In this document: piece by piece, positions 16,847 through 25,936 of the stretch
How positions within the stretch are numbered: position 1 is the first letter of the stretch
Layout of the letters: every line of letters begins with the position of its first letter
Notes under the pieces: model-generated
Seen by the model: only the letters and a program-made list of their open reading frames with translations
Told to the model about the DNA's origin: nothing
The model's database searches: none
Assembly (NCBI RefSeq): GCF_032121415.1
Contig: NZ_CP135079.1
Coordinates: forward strand, 620,001-684,000
Reading direction: 5' to 3'
Length of the DNA stretch: 64,000 nucleotides
Source of the DNA: Streptomyces parvus
GTDB taxonomy: Bacteria > Actinomycetota > Actinomycetes > Streptomycetales > Streptomycetaceae
Translations under genes and position numbers: made by a program

Positions 16847-17993
16847 GCGCCTGGCACAGATCCGCCCACAGGTCCTCGACGTCCTCCAGGCCGACCGACA
16901 TCCGCAGCAGCCGGTCGCCTACCCCGGCCGCCCGCCGGTCTCCCTCCTCCACGATGCGGTGGCTGATGGAGGCCGGGTGCTGGATGAGCGAGTCCACGCT
17001 GCCGAGGCTGACGGCGGGCGTGATGAGCCGCACCCCGGAGATCACCCGGTGCGGGTCCCCGTACACCTCGAAGGAGATCATCGCGCCGCCGATCCGCGGG
17101 TAGTGCACCCGGGCGATCCGCGGGTCGGCGGTGAGCCTGCGGACGAGTTCGGCGGCGCTCGTGGAGGCCGCCCGGACGCGTACCGGCAGCGTCGAAAGGC
17201 CGCGCAGCAGCAGATAGCCGGCCAGCGGGTGCAGCACTCCGCCGGTGGCGAACCGCACCTGGCGCAGGGTCGCGGCGAACTCCTCGTCGCAGGCGACGAC
17301 GCCGCCCATGACGTCCCCGTGGCCGCCGAGGTACTTGGTGGCGCTGTGCAGGACGATGCGTGCGCCGTGTTCGACGGGGCGCTGCAGGACGGGGGTGGCG
17401 AAGGTGTTGTCGACCAGCAGCGGCACGGTTCCGCAGGCGTGGGCGACGGCCCGGATGTCGACCTCGGCCAGGGTCGGGTTGGCCGGCGTCTCGACCATCA
17501 CCAGACCCGTGTCCGGGCGGATGGCGTCGGCGATGCCCGCCGGGTCGGTCCAGGTCACCTCGGTGCCCAGCAGCCCGGCGCCGAGCAGATGGTCGCTGCA
17601 GCCGTAGAGCGGGCGGACCGCGACCACATGGCGCAGCCCCTGGCTCGCGCGGGCGAGCAGGACCGCGGTGAGCGCAGCCATCCCGCTGGCGAAGGCGACC
17701 GCGCTGTCGGTCCCCTCCAGCCGGGCGAGCGCCGTCTCGAAGCGGCCCGTGGTGGGGTTGTCCAGCCGGGCGTAGACGGGCGGGCCGTCGGGGAGGGCGC
17801 CGGTGGTGGCGAACGCGTCGATGCGCATCGCCTCGCCGCGCGAGTCGCTGGAGGGGTAGGTGGTGGACAGGTCGATCGGCGGGGCGTGCAGGCCGAGGGA
17901 GGCGAGGTCGTCGCGTCCGGCGTGCACGGCTTCGGTGGCGAGAGCCCTGGACGGGGTGGGAGCAGGGGGCGTCATCGAGACTTCGTTGTCCAT
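16779..17993 (-). CDS. Cys/Met-metabolism PLP enzyme (cystathionine gamma-lyase/methionine gamma-lyase family)
   Basis: The 404-residue enzyme belongs to the fold-type-I transsulfuration family. Visible landmarks are YARLDNPTTGRFE near residue 85, SGMAALTAVLLA near 115, LVDNTFATPVLQRP near 195 and HSATKYLGGHGDVMGG near 215, with the PLP-binding Lys. The C terminus (SVGLEDVEDLWADL) is typical. Members split or form cystathionine, homocysteine or methionine; I cannot choose between gamma-lyase and gamma-synthase by eye. Divergence from an Lrp/AsnC gene suggests amino-acid-responsive control. Upstream of ATG 17993 no strong ribosome site is seen; ATG 17975 is an alternative. Confidence 0.9.
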   Translation of the reverse strand: MDNEVSMTPPAPTPSRALATEAVHAGRDDLASLGLHAPPIDLSTTYPSSDSRGEAMRIDAFATTGALPDGPPVYARLDNPTTGRFETALARLEGTDSAVAFASGMAALTAVLLARASQGLRHVVAVRPLYGCSDHLLGAGLLGTEVTWTDPAGIADAIRPDTGLVMVETPANPTLAEVDIRAVAHACGTVPLLVDNTFATPVLQRPVEHGARIVLHSATKYLGGHGDVMGGVVACDEEFAATLRQVRFATGGVLHPLAGYLLLRGLSTLPVRVRAASTSAAELVRRLTADPRIARVHYPRIGGAMISFEVYGDPHRVISGVRLITPAVSLGSVDSLIQHPASISHRIVEEGDRRAAGVGDRLLRMSVGLEDVEDLWADLCQALSDGPVPSARRAERPLHSSAGR

Positions 17994-18017
17994 GGCGTCA
18001 CTCTGAACAGTTACCGG

Positions 18018-18046
18018 TTCGTAGTGGCCAATCCCCGTGCTACGTT
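18018..18046 (+). promoter_or_regulatory. Probable promoter of the lrp-like gene (leaderless)
   Basis: TTCGTA (18018-18023) and TACGTT (18041-18046) are 17 nt apart, and the ATG at 18053 begins 7 nt after the -10 hexamer. This implies a leaderless mRNA. The site lies in the 59-bp gap shared with the divergent PLP-lyase gene, where an Lrp protein would be expected to bind. Confidence 0.4.
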
Positions 18047-18052
18047 CGCCAT

Positions 18053-18532
18053 ATGTCCGATTCCGTCGCTCTCGATCCGGTGGACCTGCAGATTCTGCGG
18101 CTGCTGCAGAACGATGCGCGGACCACGTACCGCGAGCTGGCGGCCGAGGTCGGCGTGGCCGCTTCGACCTGTCTGGACCGGGTGGCCCGGCTGCGCCGCA
18201 GCGGGGTGATCCTCGGGGACCAGTTGCGCCTCGATCCGGCGAAGCTCGGCCGGGGGCTCCAGGCGCTGCTGCTGGTGCAGGTCAGGCCGCACCGCCGGGA
18301 GTTGATCGGGCCGTTCGTCGACCGGATCAGGTCGCTGCCGGAGTCGCGTGCGCTGTTCCATCTCACCGGCCCCGACGACTATCTGGTGCAGGTGGCGGTG
18401 GCCGACGCGGCGGATCTGCAGCGGCTGGTCCTGGACGAGTTCACCTCGCGCCGGGAGGTGGCCCGGGTGGACACCCGGCTGATCTTCCAGCAGTGGGAGT
18501 GCGGTCCGCTGCTGCCGCCCGCCGCGAACTGA
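18053..18532 (+). CDS. Lrp/AsnC-family transcriptional regulator
   Basis: The 159-residue protein has the standard Lrp architecture: an N-terminal HTH (DLQILRLLQNDARTTYRELA and AASTCLDRVARLRRSGVI, residues 8-50) and a C-terminal RAM/effector domain (about 70-145: LLLVQVRPHRRE and FHLTGPDDYLVQVAV). Lrp proteins sense amino acids and assemble as octamers. It is divergent from the PLP lyase with only 59 bp between, the classic layout of a local regulator and its target. The probable effector is a sulfur or branched amino acid; this is inference from the neighbour. Confidence 0.92.
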   Translation: MSDSVALDPVDLQILRLLQNDARTTYRELAAEVGVAASTCLDRVARLRRSGVILGDQLRLDPAKLGRGLQALLLVQVRPHRRELIGPFVDRIRSLPESRALFHLTGPDDYLVQVAVADAADLQRLVLDEFTSRREVARVDTRLIFQQWECGPLLPPAAN

Positions 18533-18601
18533 CCGGCCGGGTTCGGACACCGGGCGGCCCCGGTGATGACGGAAGGGCCGCCGCCGTACGAGGATGTCCG
18601 C

Positions 18602-20290
18602 ATGTCAGACACTTCGAGCAGCGCGCTGCCCCGTCAGGTCGCCGACGCCTACGTCGACGCACTCATCGAACTCGACCCCATCACGGGCACCTATCTGGGT
18701 GTGCCCGAAAGCTCGCGCCGCCTGCCCGACTTCTCACCGGCCGGACAGGCGGTCCTGGCCGACCTCCTCCGCGAAACGCTGCGCAAGCTGGACGCCGCCG
18801 AGCGGCTTCCCGGTGCGGACAGCGATGCCGAGCGGCGCTGCGGACGGCTCCTGCGGGAGCGTCTGACGGCAGAACTCGCCGTGCACGACGCCGAGGAGGG
18901 CCTGCGGGCCGTCTCCAACCTGTCGTCGCCCGCCCACAGCATCACCGAGGTCTTCACCCTCACGCCGACCGCGACGGACGAGGACTGGGCGGCGGTCGTG
19001 GAGCGCCTGCGCGCGGTGCCTGCCGCGTACGAGGGGTACCGTGCCTCGCTCGCGCTCGGTCTGGAGCGCAAGCTGTACGGCGGCCCGCGCGCGACCGCCA
19101 CCTTCGTCGGGCAGCTGGCGGAGTGGGGCGGGGAAGGCGGGGGGGAGGGGTTCTTCGCCGAGTTCGTCGCGCCGGGACCCGCGTCCCTGCGGACGGAGCT
19201 GGACGAGGCAGCCGGGCAGGCGACGGCCTCGGTGCTCGCGCTGCGGGACTGGATGCGCGACGTGTACGCCCCGGCGATCGAGGGCGCCCCCGACCCGGTC
19301 GGCCGGGAGCGGTACGCCCGCTGGTCGCGGCTGTACAACGGCACCGATCTGGATCTCGACGAGGCGTACGCGTACGGCTGGTCGGAATACCACCGGCTGC
19401 TCGCGGAGATGAGGACCGAGGCCGAGAAGGTGCTGCCCGGCTCCGGGCCCTGGGAGGCGCTCGCCCACCTCGATGTGCACGGCAAGCACATCGAAGGGGT
19501 GGACGAGGTCCGCGAATGGCTCCAGGGCCTGATGGACGAGGCGATCGAGGCGCTGGACGGCACGCACTTCGACCTGGCGGAGCGGGTACGGAAGGTGGAG
19601 TCCCGGATCGCCCCGCCCGGCGGGGCCGCCGCGCCGTACTACACCAGCCCCTCCGAGGACTTCTCCCGCCCCGGGCGCACCTGGCTGCCGACCATGGGCG
19701 AGACCCGTTTCCCGGTGTACGACCTGGTCTCCACCTGGTACCACGAGGGCGTTCCCGGCCACCACCTGCAGCTCGCGCAGTGGACGCACGTCGCCGACAC
19801 CCTCTCCCGCTACCAGGCATCGGTCGGCATGGTCAGCGCGAACGCCGAGGGCTGGGCGCTGTACGCGGAACGGCTGATGGACGAGCTGGGCTTCCTGCCC
19901 GACCCGGAACGGCGGCTCGGCTACCTGGACGCCCAGATGATGCGGGCCTGCCGGGTCATCGTCGACATCGGCATGCACCTGGAGCTGGAGATCCCGGCGG
20001 ACTCCCCCTTCCACCCGGGCGAGCGCTGGACCCCCGATCTCGCCCAGGAGTTCTTCGGCAACCACAGCGGCCGCCCCGCCGACTTCGTGGAGAGCGAGCT
20101 GACCCGCTATCTGTCGATGCCCGGCCAGGCCATCGGCTACAAGCTCGGCGAGCGCGCCTGGCTGCTCGGCCGGGAGAACGCGCGCGCCGCGCACGGCGAC
20201 GCGTTCGACCTGAAGGCGTGGCACATGGCGGCGCTCTCCCAGGGGTCGCTGGGCCTGGACGATCTGGTGGACGAGCTGTCGCGGCTCTGA
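18602..20290 (+). CDS. DUF885 family metallopeptidase-like protein
   Basis: The 562-residue protein carries the DUF885 signature: YDLVSTWYHEGVPGHHLQL near residue 380, whose HEGxPGHH arrangement resembles a zinc-metallopeptidase site (HExxH variant), and the distal GWALYAERLMDELGF near 420 supplying a Glu. No signal peptide is seen, so it is likely cytoplasmic. ATG 18602 is preceded by GAGG at 10 nt; the in-frame upstream ATG 18563 has no such site and falls in poorly biased sequence. Members are predicted carboxypeptidase-like enzymes; the substrate is unknown. Confidence 0.85.
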   Translation: MSDTSSSALPRQVADAYVDALIELDPITGTYLGVPESSRRLPDFSPAGQAVLADLLRETLRKLDAAERLPGADSDAERRCGRLLRERLTAELAVHDAEEGLRAVSNLSSPAHSITEVFTLTPTATDEDWAAVVERLRAVPAAYEGYRASLALGLERKLYGGPRATATFVGQLAEWGGEGGGEGFFAEFVAPGPASLRTELDEAAGQATASVLALRDWMRDVYAPAIEGAPDPVGRERYARWSRLYNGTDLDLDEAYAYGWSEYHRLLAEMRTEAEKVLPGSGPWEALAHLDVHGKHIEGVDEVREWLQGLMDEAIEALDGTHFDLAERVRKVESRIAPPGGAAAPYYTSPSEDFSRPGRTWLPTMGETRFPVYDLVSTWYHEGVPGHHLQLAQWTHVADTLSRYQASVGMVSANAEGWALYAERLMDELGFLPDPERRLGYLDAQMMRACRVIVDIGMHLELEIPADSPFHPGERWTPDLAQEFFGNHSGRPADFVESELTRYLSMPGQAIGYKLGERAWLLGRENARAAHGDAFDLKAWHMAALSQGSLGLDDLVDELSRL

Positions 20291-20349
20291 CCGGGCAGAG
20301 GCGGTAGGTACGGTGAGGAGTCTCCTCAGGTGAAAGAAGGCGGCCTGTC

Positions 20350-21231
20350 ATGACCGAGCGCAGCTCATTCCTGTTCTGCGCCGACCCGTTGAGGGCGTCG
20401 CGGCCCGATCCGCAGTTCGCCAAGGACGTCGCGGCGGCGCGGGCGGCGGGCGGCCGGATCGCCCTGCTCGATCATGACGCGCTGCTCGCCGGGGACGCGG
20501 CCGGGGCGGTGGCCCGGGTCGCGCGGGACTCCGGACCGTACTGGTACCGCGGCTGGATGATCCCCTCCGCCCGATACGCGGAGCTGGAGAGAGCACTGGG
20601 CGCGCGGGGCTGCACCCTGCTCACCGACGCCGTTGGCTACCGGCAGGCGCATGAACTGCCCGGCTGGTACGAGAAGTTCGACGGACTGACGCCCCGCAGT
20701 GTCTGGTCCGCCACGGTTCCGGGGGCCCCGCCGCCCTCCGCCGGGGAGCTGACCGGGCTCGCGGCGCCGCTGGGGCCCGGACCCGGCATCGTGAAGGACT
20801 TCGTGAAGTCCCGCAAGCACGACTGGCACGAGGCCTGTTACGTGCCGGAGCTCGGGGACCGGAAGCAACTGGCTTCCGTGGTCGGGCGGTTCGTCGAACT
20901 GCAGGGTGACTTCCTCGCGGGTGGTCTGGTGCTGCGGGCCTTCGAGCCGTTCGTCGCGGGCGGCGAGGCGCGGGTGTGGCGGGTGGACGGCGAGGCGGTA
21001 CTCGTCACCGCCCACCCGGACACCCCCGACCGGCACCCCGTCCCCGAACTCCCCGCCGTGCGGGAGGCGGTGGGCCGTCTCGGGCTGCGCTGGGTCACCA
21101 CCGACCTGGCGTTGCGCGAGGACGGGGTGTGGCGGGTGGTGGAGGTCGGCGACGGCCAGGTCAGCGGAGTTCCCGCAGGGGCGGGGACGGGTGATCTGTT
21201 CGCCGCGCTCGCGGCCACCGGGGCGCGCTGA
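20350..21231 (+). CDS. ATP-grasp domain protein (DUF4343-like)
   Basis: The 293-residue product has an N-terminal pre-ATP-grasp region (FLFCADPLRASRPDPQFA) and an ATP-grasp-like C-terminal half with a Lys in VKDFVKSRKHDW near 157, the acidic strand LVLRAFEPFV near 205, and the metal-binding end WRVVEVGDGQVSGVP near 265. This family is not tied to a known substrate; related ligases form amide bonds through acyl phosphates. AAAGAAGG precedes ATG 20350 at a suitable distance. It lies alone, followed directly by a strong terminator, so it is not part of a visible pathway. Confidence 0.8.
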   Translation: MTERSSFLFCADPLRASRPDPQFAKDVAAARAAGGRIALLDHDALLAGDAAGAVARVARDSGPYWYRGWMIPSARYAELERALGARGCTLLTDAVGYRQAHELPGWYEKFDGLTPRSVWSATVPGAPPPSAGELTGLAAPLGPGPGIVKDFVKSRKHDWHEACYVPELGDRKQLASVVGRFVELQGDFLAGGLVLRAFEPFVAGGEARVWRVDGEAVLVTAHPDTPDRHPVPELPAVREAVGRLGLRWVTTDLALREDGVWRVVEVGDGQVSGVPAGAGTGDLFAALAATGAR

Positions 21232-21256
21232 GCCCCGCCGGGCCCCGGCGGGGCTC
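21230..21256 (+). terminator. Terminator of the DUF4343 gene
   Basis: Thirteen-base arms (21230-21242 and 21244-21256) form a perfect inverted repeat beginning at the last base of the coding sequence stop region. There is no T-run, as usual for this genus. Confidence 0.65.
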
Positions 21257-21275
21257 AGCGCGGACTCATGGGAAC

Positions 21276-21374
21276 TCAGCAGCCGCAGTCGGCCGCGTCG
21301 AGCGGAGCGGTCAGCGGATCGGCCGCGCGACGCTCGCCGCCCTCCCCCAGGATGCGGTGGAGCGGCTGCCCGCT
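21276..21374 (-). pseudogene. Possible 3' remnant of a minus-strand gene
   Basis: A minus-strand frame ending at TGA (21276-21278) has very strong third-position GC from about 21374 downward and encodes GQPLHRILGEGGERRAADPL, then a short tail ending DCGC. Upstream of that point the same frame loses codon bias and has no credible start. I do not recognise the protein. It may be the surviving C terminus of a deleted gene, or a frameshifted short gene. Confidence 0.25.
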
Positions 21375-21451
21375 CGATGAAGCATCTGGAGGAGACCACC
21401 GGGCGGCTCGGGGCGCTGGACTCCGTCACCACGAGCGGGGCAGGTCCGGCG

Positions 21452-24400
21452 TCACAGGCGGTGGCGGACCGATGAGCCCTGGCGCTCCTTCACCACTTCG
21501 AGCCGGGCCGGGATCCTGCGGCGAAGGTCGGCCACATGGCTCACGATGCCCACGCTGCGGTCCCGCTCCCGGAGGGAGTCCAGCACGTCCAGCACCTCGT
21601 CCAGCGTCTGGTCGTCCAGGCTGCCGAACCCCTCGTCGATGAAGAGGGTGTCCAGGCGTACGCCGCCGGCCTCCTCGGTCACGACGTCGGCGAGGCCCAG
21701 CGCGAGGGCCAGCGAGGCGAAGAACGTCTCCCCGCCGGACAGGGTCGCGGTGTCGCGTTCGCTGCCGGTCCAGGCGTCGACCACATGCAGTCCGAGTCCG
21801 GCGCGGCGGCCGCCGGTGCGGGCGTCGGAGTGGACCAGCGTGTAGCGGCCCGAGGACATCCGCTGGAGCCGTGCGGTGGCGGCGGCCGCCACCTGTTCGA
21901 GGCGGGCGGCCAGGACGTACGCCTCCAGACGCATCTTGCGTTCGTTGTCGGCGGAGGTGCCCGCCGCCAGACCCGCGAGCCGGGCGATCCGCTCGTACTC
22001 CTGGCGTACGGGCCCCAGCCGCCGTACCTCGTCGGCGGCCTGCCGGGAGAGCCGGGTCAGCTCGCCGCAGCGCTCGTCGGCGGCGGCGAGCGCGGACGAC
22101 GCCTCGCGCAGCAGCCTTTCCGCCGCCTCGAACTCTCCCTGCGCCGCTGACGGTCGGGCAGGGGGCTGTTCGGCGGCCTCGCGGGCGTCGCGTTCGGCAC
22201 GGCGGTCGGCCACCGCGGCGGCCTCGGCCTGCCAGGCGTCGACGCGGTGCTGGAGTTCGCGTTGGGCCGCGGCGTCGAGGAGTGTCGCGGCGGCGGCCTC
22301 CGGGGTGTCGAAGCCGGCCCGGAACGCCGCGTCGGAGAGCCGGTCGTCGGCCTCCTTGCGCCGCTGGGCCGCGTCCTGTTCGGAGCGCACGGCCTCGGCG
22401 GCCTCCGCCAGCAGCTCCACCCGGCGGGTCAGGCGGCCCGCGTAGGCGGCGACGGACCCGGACTCACCTCGGACGGCGGCGAGTTCGCCGTGCAGCGCGG
22501 TCTGCTCGCGGTCGAGCGCCTCGCGTCGGGAGGTGCGGGCGGCGGCCCGGCGCTCGGCCTCCCGCCGGAGTTCGAGGCGGCCGGCGTGCTCGCGCTCGGC
22601 GGCGTCGAGGGCCTCACGGGCGGCGTGCGTCCCGGCGGCGAGGCGGTGCGCCTCGGCGTGCTCGGCGGTCAATCGGTCGACGGTGCGGCGGAGTTCGTCG
22701 ACGGAGGGGCCCGGGTCCACCGCCGCCCAGTCGCCGCCGCTCGCGACCAGGGCGGCCTCCGACGCGGACGCCGCCAGGTCACCGGAGTTCGCGTCGCGGG
22801 CGTGCTCGTCACTGGCCTCCGTAGCCTGCACCTCCGCGTCGCGGGCGTGCTCGTTCCCGGTCTCCTTGGGCTCCCCCGCACGCGCCTCCGCGTCGGCGGT
22901 GGCGTGGCGTTCGCGGACGAGCCCGAGGGCCTGCTCCGCGCGGGTGCGGGTCTCTTCGGCGTCCCGGTGGGCGGCGAGGGCTCTCTCCTCGGTGGCCCGG
23001 TCGACATGGCCGTCGCCCTCCGTGGCGGGGGCCGGGTGTTCGGCCGAGCCGCAGACGGTGCAGGGTGCGCCGTCGACAAGCCCGGCGGCCAGCTCCGCCG
23101 CGATGTCCCGCAGCCGCCGCTCCCGCAGCCCGAGCCAGGTCTCACGGGCGGCGAGGGCGCGCTCTCGGGCCCCGGCGAGCTCCTCCCGGGCGGTGCGGAC
23201 CTCGGCGGCCAGTGCGTCGCGGCGGCGGGCGGCCTCCAGTCGGCGGCGGGCCGGGGCGAGGACCCCGGCGAGCTGTTCGGCGCGGGTCGCGGCCTCCTGC
23301 GCGGTCGCGATGGACTCCCGGAGCCCGGCGTGGACGGTGTCCCAGCCCGCGAGCCAGACCTCCGTGTCCCGGACGGTCGCGTCGTCGGCCCGGGATTCAC
23401 GCTCCAGCCGGTTCCGCTCCTCGTCGATCTCGGTACTGCGCGCCTCGGCCCGGCGCGCGGACTCCAGGCCGCCCAGCTCCTGCCGGAACCGGCGCTCCAA
23501 CTCGGCGAGTTGGTCGGGGCCCGCGTCGGCGAGGTCGGGCGGCAGCTGCGCCCTGGCCCGGCCGAGGGCGTCGGCCGCCCGGCGGTGGGCGCGCTCCGCC
23601 TCCTCGCGCAGCTCCAGGGCGGGGGCGACCCGGTCGGCCTTGCGGGCGCGTTCCAACTCCTCCTGGCAGCGGTCGTGTTCGGGGCGCCGCTCCTCCAGCT
23701 CCGCGGAGCGCCGGCGAGTCTCCTCGTACCGCTGCTGGAGGCGGGCGAGTTCACGTACGGCGTCCAGGGCGTGGCGGGCCTCGCGCTGCCGGCCCTCGGC
23801 CCGGGCGACGACGCCGCGGGCGATGTCGAGCCGTTCGCGGGCCGTGGACCTGGCGATCGCGGCCCACTCCAAGACCGCTTCGGCTAGGCCCGGTTCGCCG
23901 GGCCGGGCGGCGATCGGGGCCGCCTCGGCCCCGGCGGGTCCGGCGGCCTGGGCGATGCGCTGGGCGAGGGCGAGGATCCGTTCGTCGGCGGCGGTGACCT
24001 CGGCCTCGGCGCCCCGCCGCAGTTCGGCGAGGCGTTCCTCGACGGCGGCGAAGCGGCGGGTGTCGAAGAGCCGGCCGAGGAGCTTGCCGCGGGCCTCGGC
24101 GTCCGAGCGCAGGAAGCGGGCGAAGTCGCCCTGCGGCAACAGCACCACCTGGCAGAACTGGTCCCGGCTCATGCCGATGAGCTGGGTCAGCTCCTCGCCG
24201 ATCTCCTGGTGCGACTTGCTGAGGGCGTGCCAGCCTCGCTCGGGGTCGTAACCGCGCAGCCTGCTCTGGGCCTTCTCCATCGTGAAGCCCTCACCCCGCT
24301 TCTTGGGGCGGGGCTGGGCGGGGCTGCGGGTGACTTCGAGGCGGCGGCCGCCGACGGTCAGCTCCAGCCGGACCTCGGTCGGCAGGTCCACCGGCGCGTG

Positions 24401-24610
24401 GTCGCTCCGCAGGGAGGCCCCGGGGCTCTGCCGGGCGCCGGGGACGGCCCCGTACAGGGCGAAGCAGACGGCGTCCAGGACGGATGTCTTGCCCGCGCCG
24501 GTGGGTCCGTGGAGCAGGAAGAGTCCGGCGGAGGAGAGGGCGTCGAAGTCGACTTCCTGGGTGGCGCCGAACGGCCCGAACGCGGTGATGCTCAGGCGGT
24601 GCAGTCTCAC
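21452..24610 (-). CDS. sbcC: Exonuclease SbcC subunit (SMC-like ATPase)
   Basis: SbcC with SbcD forms the Mre11-Rad50-like nuclease that opens DNA hairpins and processes double-strand ends. The 1052-residue protein has Walker A GPTGAGKTS near residue 35, long Ala/Glu/Arg coiled coils (about 180-510 and 540-900), a zinc hook CTVC near 515, the ABC signature LSGGETFFASLALALG near 955 and Walker B LDTLFIDEGFGSLD near 990. GTG 24610 overlaps the sbcD stop by 4 bp, fixing the start; the open frame above is antisense noise. The coiled coil contains repeated HARD segments around 595-620. Confidence 0.94.
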   Translation of the reverse strand: MRLHRLSITAFGPFGATQEVDFDALSSAGLFLLHGPTGAGKTSVLDAVCFALYGAVPGARQSPGASLRSDHAPVDLPTEVRLELTVGGRRLEVTRSPAQPRPKKRGEGFTMEKAQSRLRGYDPERGWHALSKSHQEIGEELTQLIGMSRDQFCQVVLLPQGDFARFLRSDAEARGKLLGRLFDTRRFAAVEERLAELRRGAEAEVTAADERILALAQRIAQAAGPAGAEAAPIAARPGEPGLAEAVLEWAAIARSTARERLDIARGVVARAEGRQREARHALDAVRELARLQQRYEETRRRSAELEERRPEHDRCQEELERARKADRVAPALELREEAERAHRRAADALGRARAQLPPDLADAGPDQLAELERRFRQELGGLESARRAEARSTEIDEERNRLERESRADDATVRDTEVWLAGWDTVHAGLRESIATAQEAATRAEQLAGVLAPARRRLEAARRRDALAAEVRTAREELAGARERALAARETWLGLRERRLRDIAAELAAGLVDGAPCTVCGSAEHPAPATEGDGHVDRATEERALAAHRDAEETRTRAEQALGLVRERHATADAEARAGEPKETGNEHARDAEVQATEASDEHARDANSGDLAASASEAALVASGGDWAAVDPGPSVDELRRTVDRLTAEHAEAHRLAAGTHAAREALDAAEREHAGRLELRREAERRAAARTSRREALDREQTALHGELAAVRGESGSVAAYAGRLTRRVELLAEAAEAVRSEQDAAQRRKEADDRLSDAAFRAGFDTPEAAAATLLDAAAQRELQHRVDAWQAEAAAVADRRAERDAREAAEQPPARPSAAQGEFEAAERLLREASSALAAADERCGELTRLSRQAADEVRRLGPVRQEYERIARLAGLAAGTSADNERKMRLEAYVLAARLEQVAAAATARLQRMSSGRYTLVHSDARTGGRRAGLGLHVVDAWTGSERDTATLSGGETFFASLALALGLADVVTEEAGGVRLDTLFIDEGFGSLDDQTLDEVLDVLDSLRERDRSVGIVSHVADLRRRIPARLEVVKERQGSSVRHRL

Positions 24611-25776
24611 CTGGACACCTCGCGCACCGTCTCGTCCACCCGGACGTCGTCGAACGCGGCGCGCAGCACGGTGCGTTCGAGGTCGCTGGGGCCGCTGCCG
24701 CCGCGCACGTGGGCGACGAAGTCCTCGGCGATCTGGTGGTCGTCGCGGCCCTTGAGGCGCTGGGCGTAGGAGGCCCCCGGGTCGTCCGGCGGGCGCTCGG
24801 GGTCGAAGACGAGGCTGAGGGTGTGCGGGAAGCGCCGGGCGAGGCGGGCCATGGGGTCGGCGGGGCGTACCGGATCGGTGAGGGTGGCCTCGACCCAGGC
24901 CTGCTCGTGGCGGTCCAGGGCGGGGTCCTCCAGGAGGGTGTCGAGGCGGCCGCGGAGCCGGGCGAGGGGCCGCTCCACGGGGCAGTCGATCCGTTCCTCG
25001 GCGGCGATGTCCCCGTCGGCGTCGAGGTCGATGAGCCACATGGTCTTGCGGTGGTCGGCCTCGGAGAAGGAGTAGGCGAGCGGGGATCCGGAGTAGCGGA
25101 CCTCGGCCGTGACCCGCTGGGAGCCGTGCAGATGGCCGAGGGCCGCGTAGTCGACGCCGTCGAAGACCCCGGCGGGGACGGCGGCGACCCCGCCGACGGT
25201 GATGTCGCGTTCGCTGTCGCTGGGCTCGCCGCCCGCCACGAAGGCGTGCGCGAGGACGACGGAGCGGGTTCCGGCGGGGCGGGTGGCGAGGTCGGCGCGG
25301 ACCTTGTCCATGGCTGCGGTGAGCACTGCCTCGTGACCGGCCTTGTCCGCCCCCAGGGCGTCCTTGACCAGGGCCGGTTCCAGGTAGGGCAGTCCGTAGA
25401 ACGCCACGTCGCCGTGGTCGTCGGCGAGCACGACGGGGGTGGCGCAGCCTTCGGGGTCGGTCCGCAGATGGATCCCGGCGCGTTCGAAGAGCCCGGCGCC
25501 GACGCCGAGCCGGCGGGCCGAGTCGTGGTTGCCGGAGATCATGACGGTGGGGACGCCGGCGGCGGCGAGCCGGTGCAGCGCCCCGTCGAAGAGTTCGACG
25601 GCGGTGAGCGGCGGAACGGCCCGGTCGTAGATGTCGCCCGCGACGAGGACGGCGTCCACCTCGCGCTCCTCGACGGTCGCCACGAGATGGTCGAGGTAGG
25701 CGGCCTGCGCGTCCAGCAGGGAGACGCGGTGGAAGGACCGGCCCAGGTGCCAGTCCGAGGTGTGCAGGAGCCTCAC
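24607..25776 (-). CDS. sbcD: Exonuclease SbcD subunit (Mre11-like nuclease)
   Basis: The 389-residue protein shows the calcineurin-like phosphoesterase motifs in order: HTSDWHLG at residue 5, LVAGDIYDRAVPP near 45, ISGNHDSARRLG near 85 and LGHLHGSQ near 212. These bind two Mn2+ ions. It pairs with SbcC, whose gene starts in its stop codon. GTG 25776 has a GGAG site 9 nt upstream and produces the typical N terminus; the ORF extends further upstream without coding character. Two extra nucleases or glycosylases elsewhere in the window make DNA repair a recurring function here. Confidence 0.94.
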   Translation of the reverse strand: MRLLHTSDWHLGRSFHRVSLLDAQAAYLDHLVATVEEREVDAVLVAGDIYDRAVPPLTAVELFDGALHRLAAAGVPTVMISGNHDSARRLGVGAGLFERAGIHLRTDPEGCATPVVLADDHGDVAFYGLPYLEPALVKDALGADKAGHEAVLTAAMDKVRADLATRPAGTRSVVLAHAFVAGGEPSDSERDITVGGVAAVPAGVFDGVDYAALGHLHGSQRVTAEVRYSGSPLAYSFSEADHRKTMWLIDLDADGDIAAEERIDCPVERPLARLRGRLDTLLEDPALDRHEQAWVEATLTDPVRPADPMARLARRFPHTLSLVFDPERPPDDPGASYAQRLKGRDDHQIAEDFVAHVRGGSGPSDLERTVLRAAFDDVRVDETVREVSR

Positions 25777-25936
25777 GCCATCACTCCGCCGGTTTCGGCC
25801 TGCATCGTCGTCGTCCTCCACCCCGTGGGCCGCGCACCGGCGGCCCGTGATCCCGCTCGGCACCGACCACGCTAACGCCGCCGGGCCGCCGAACCCGCAT
25901 CGATCATGATTCTGGCCCCGTGGGATCGCCCTCACC

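Noticed and set aside
22247..24251. Long plus-strand frames across sbcC and other genes
   Set aside because: They mirror the coiled-coil codons of sbcC and lack ribosome sites and recognisable domains.
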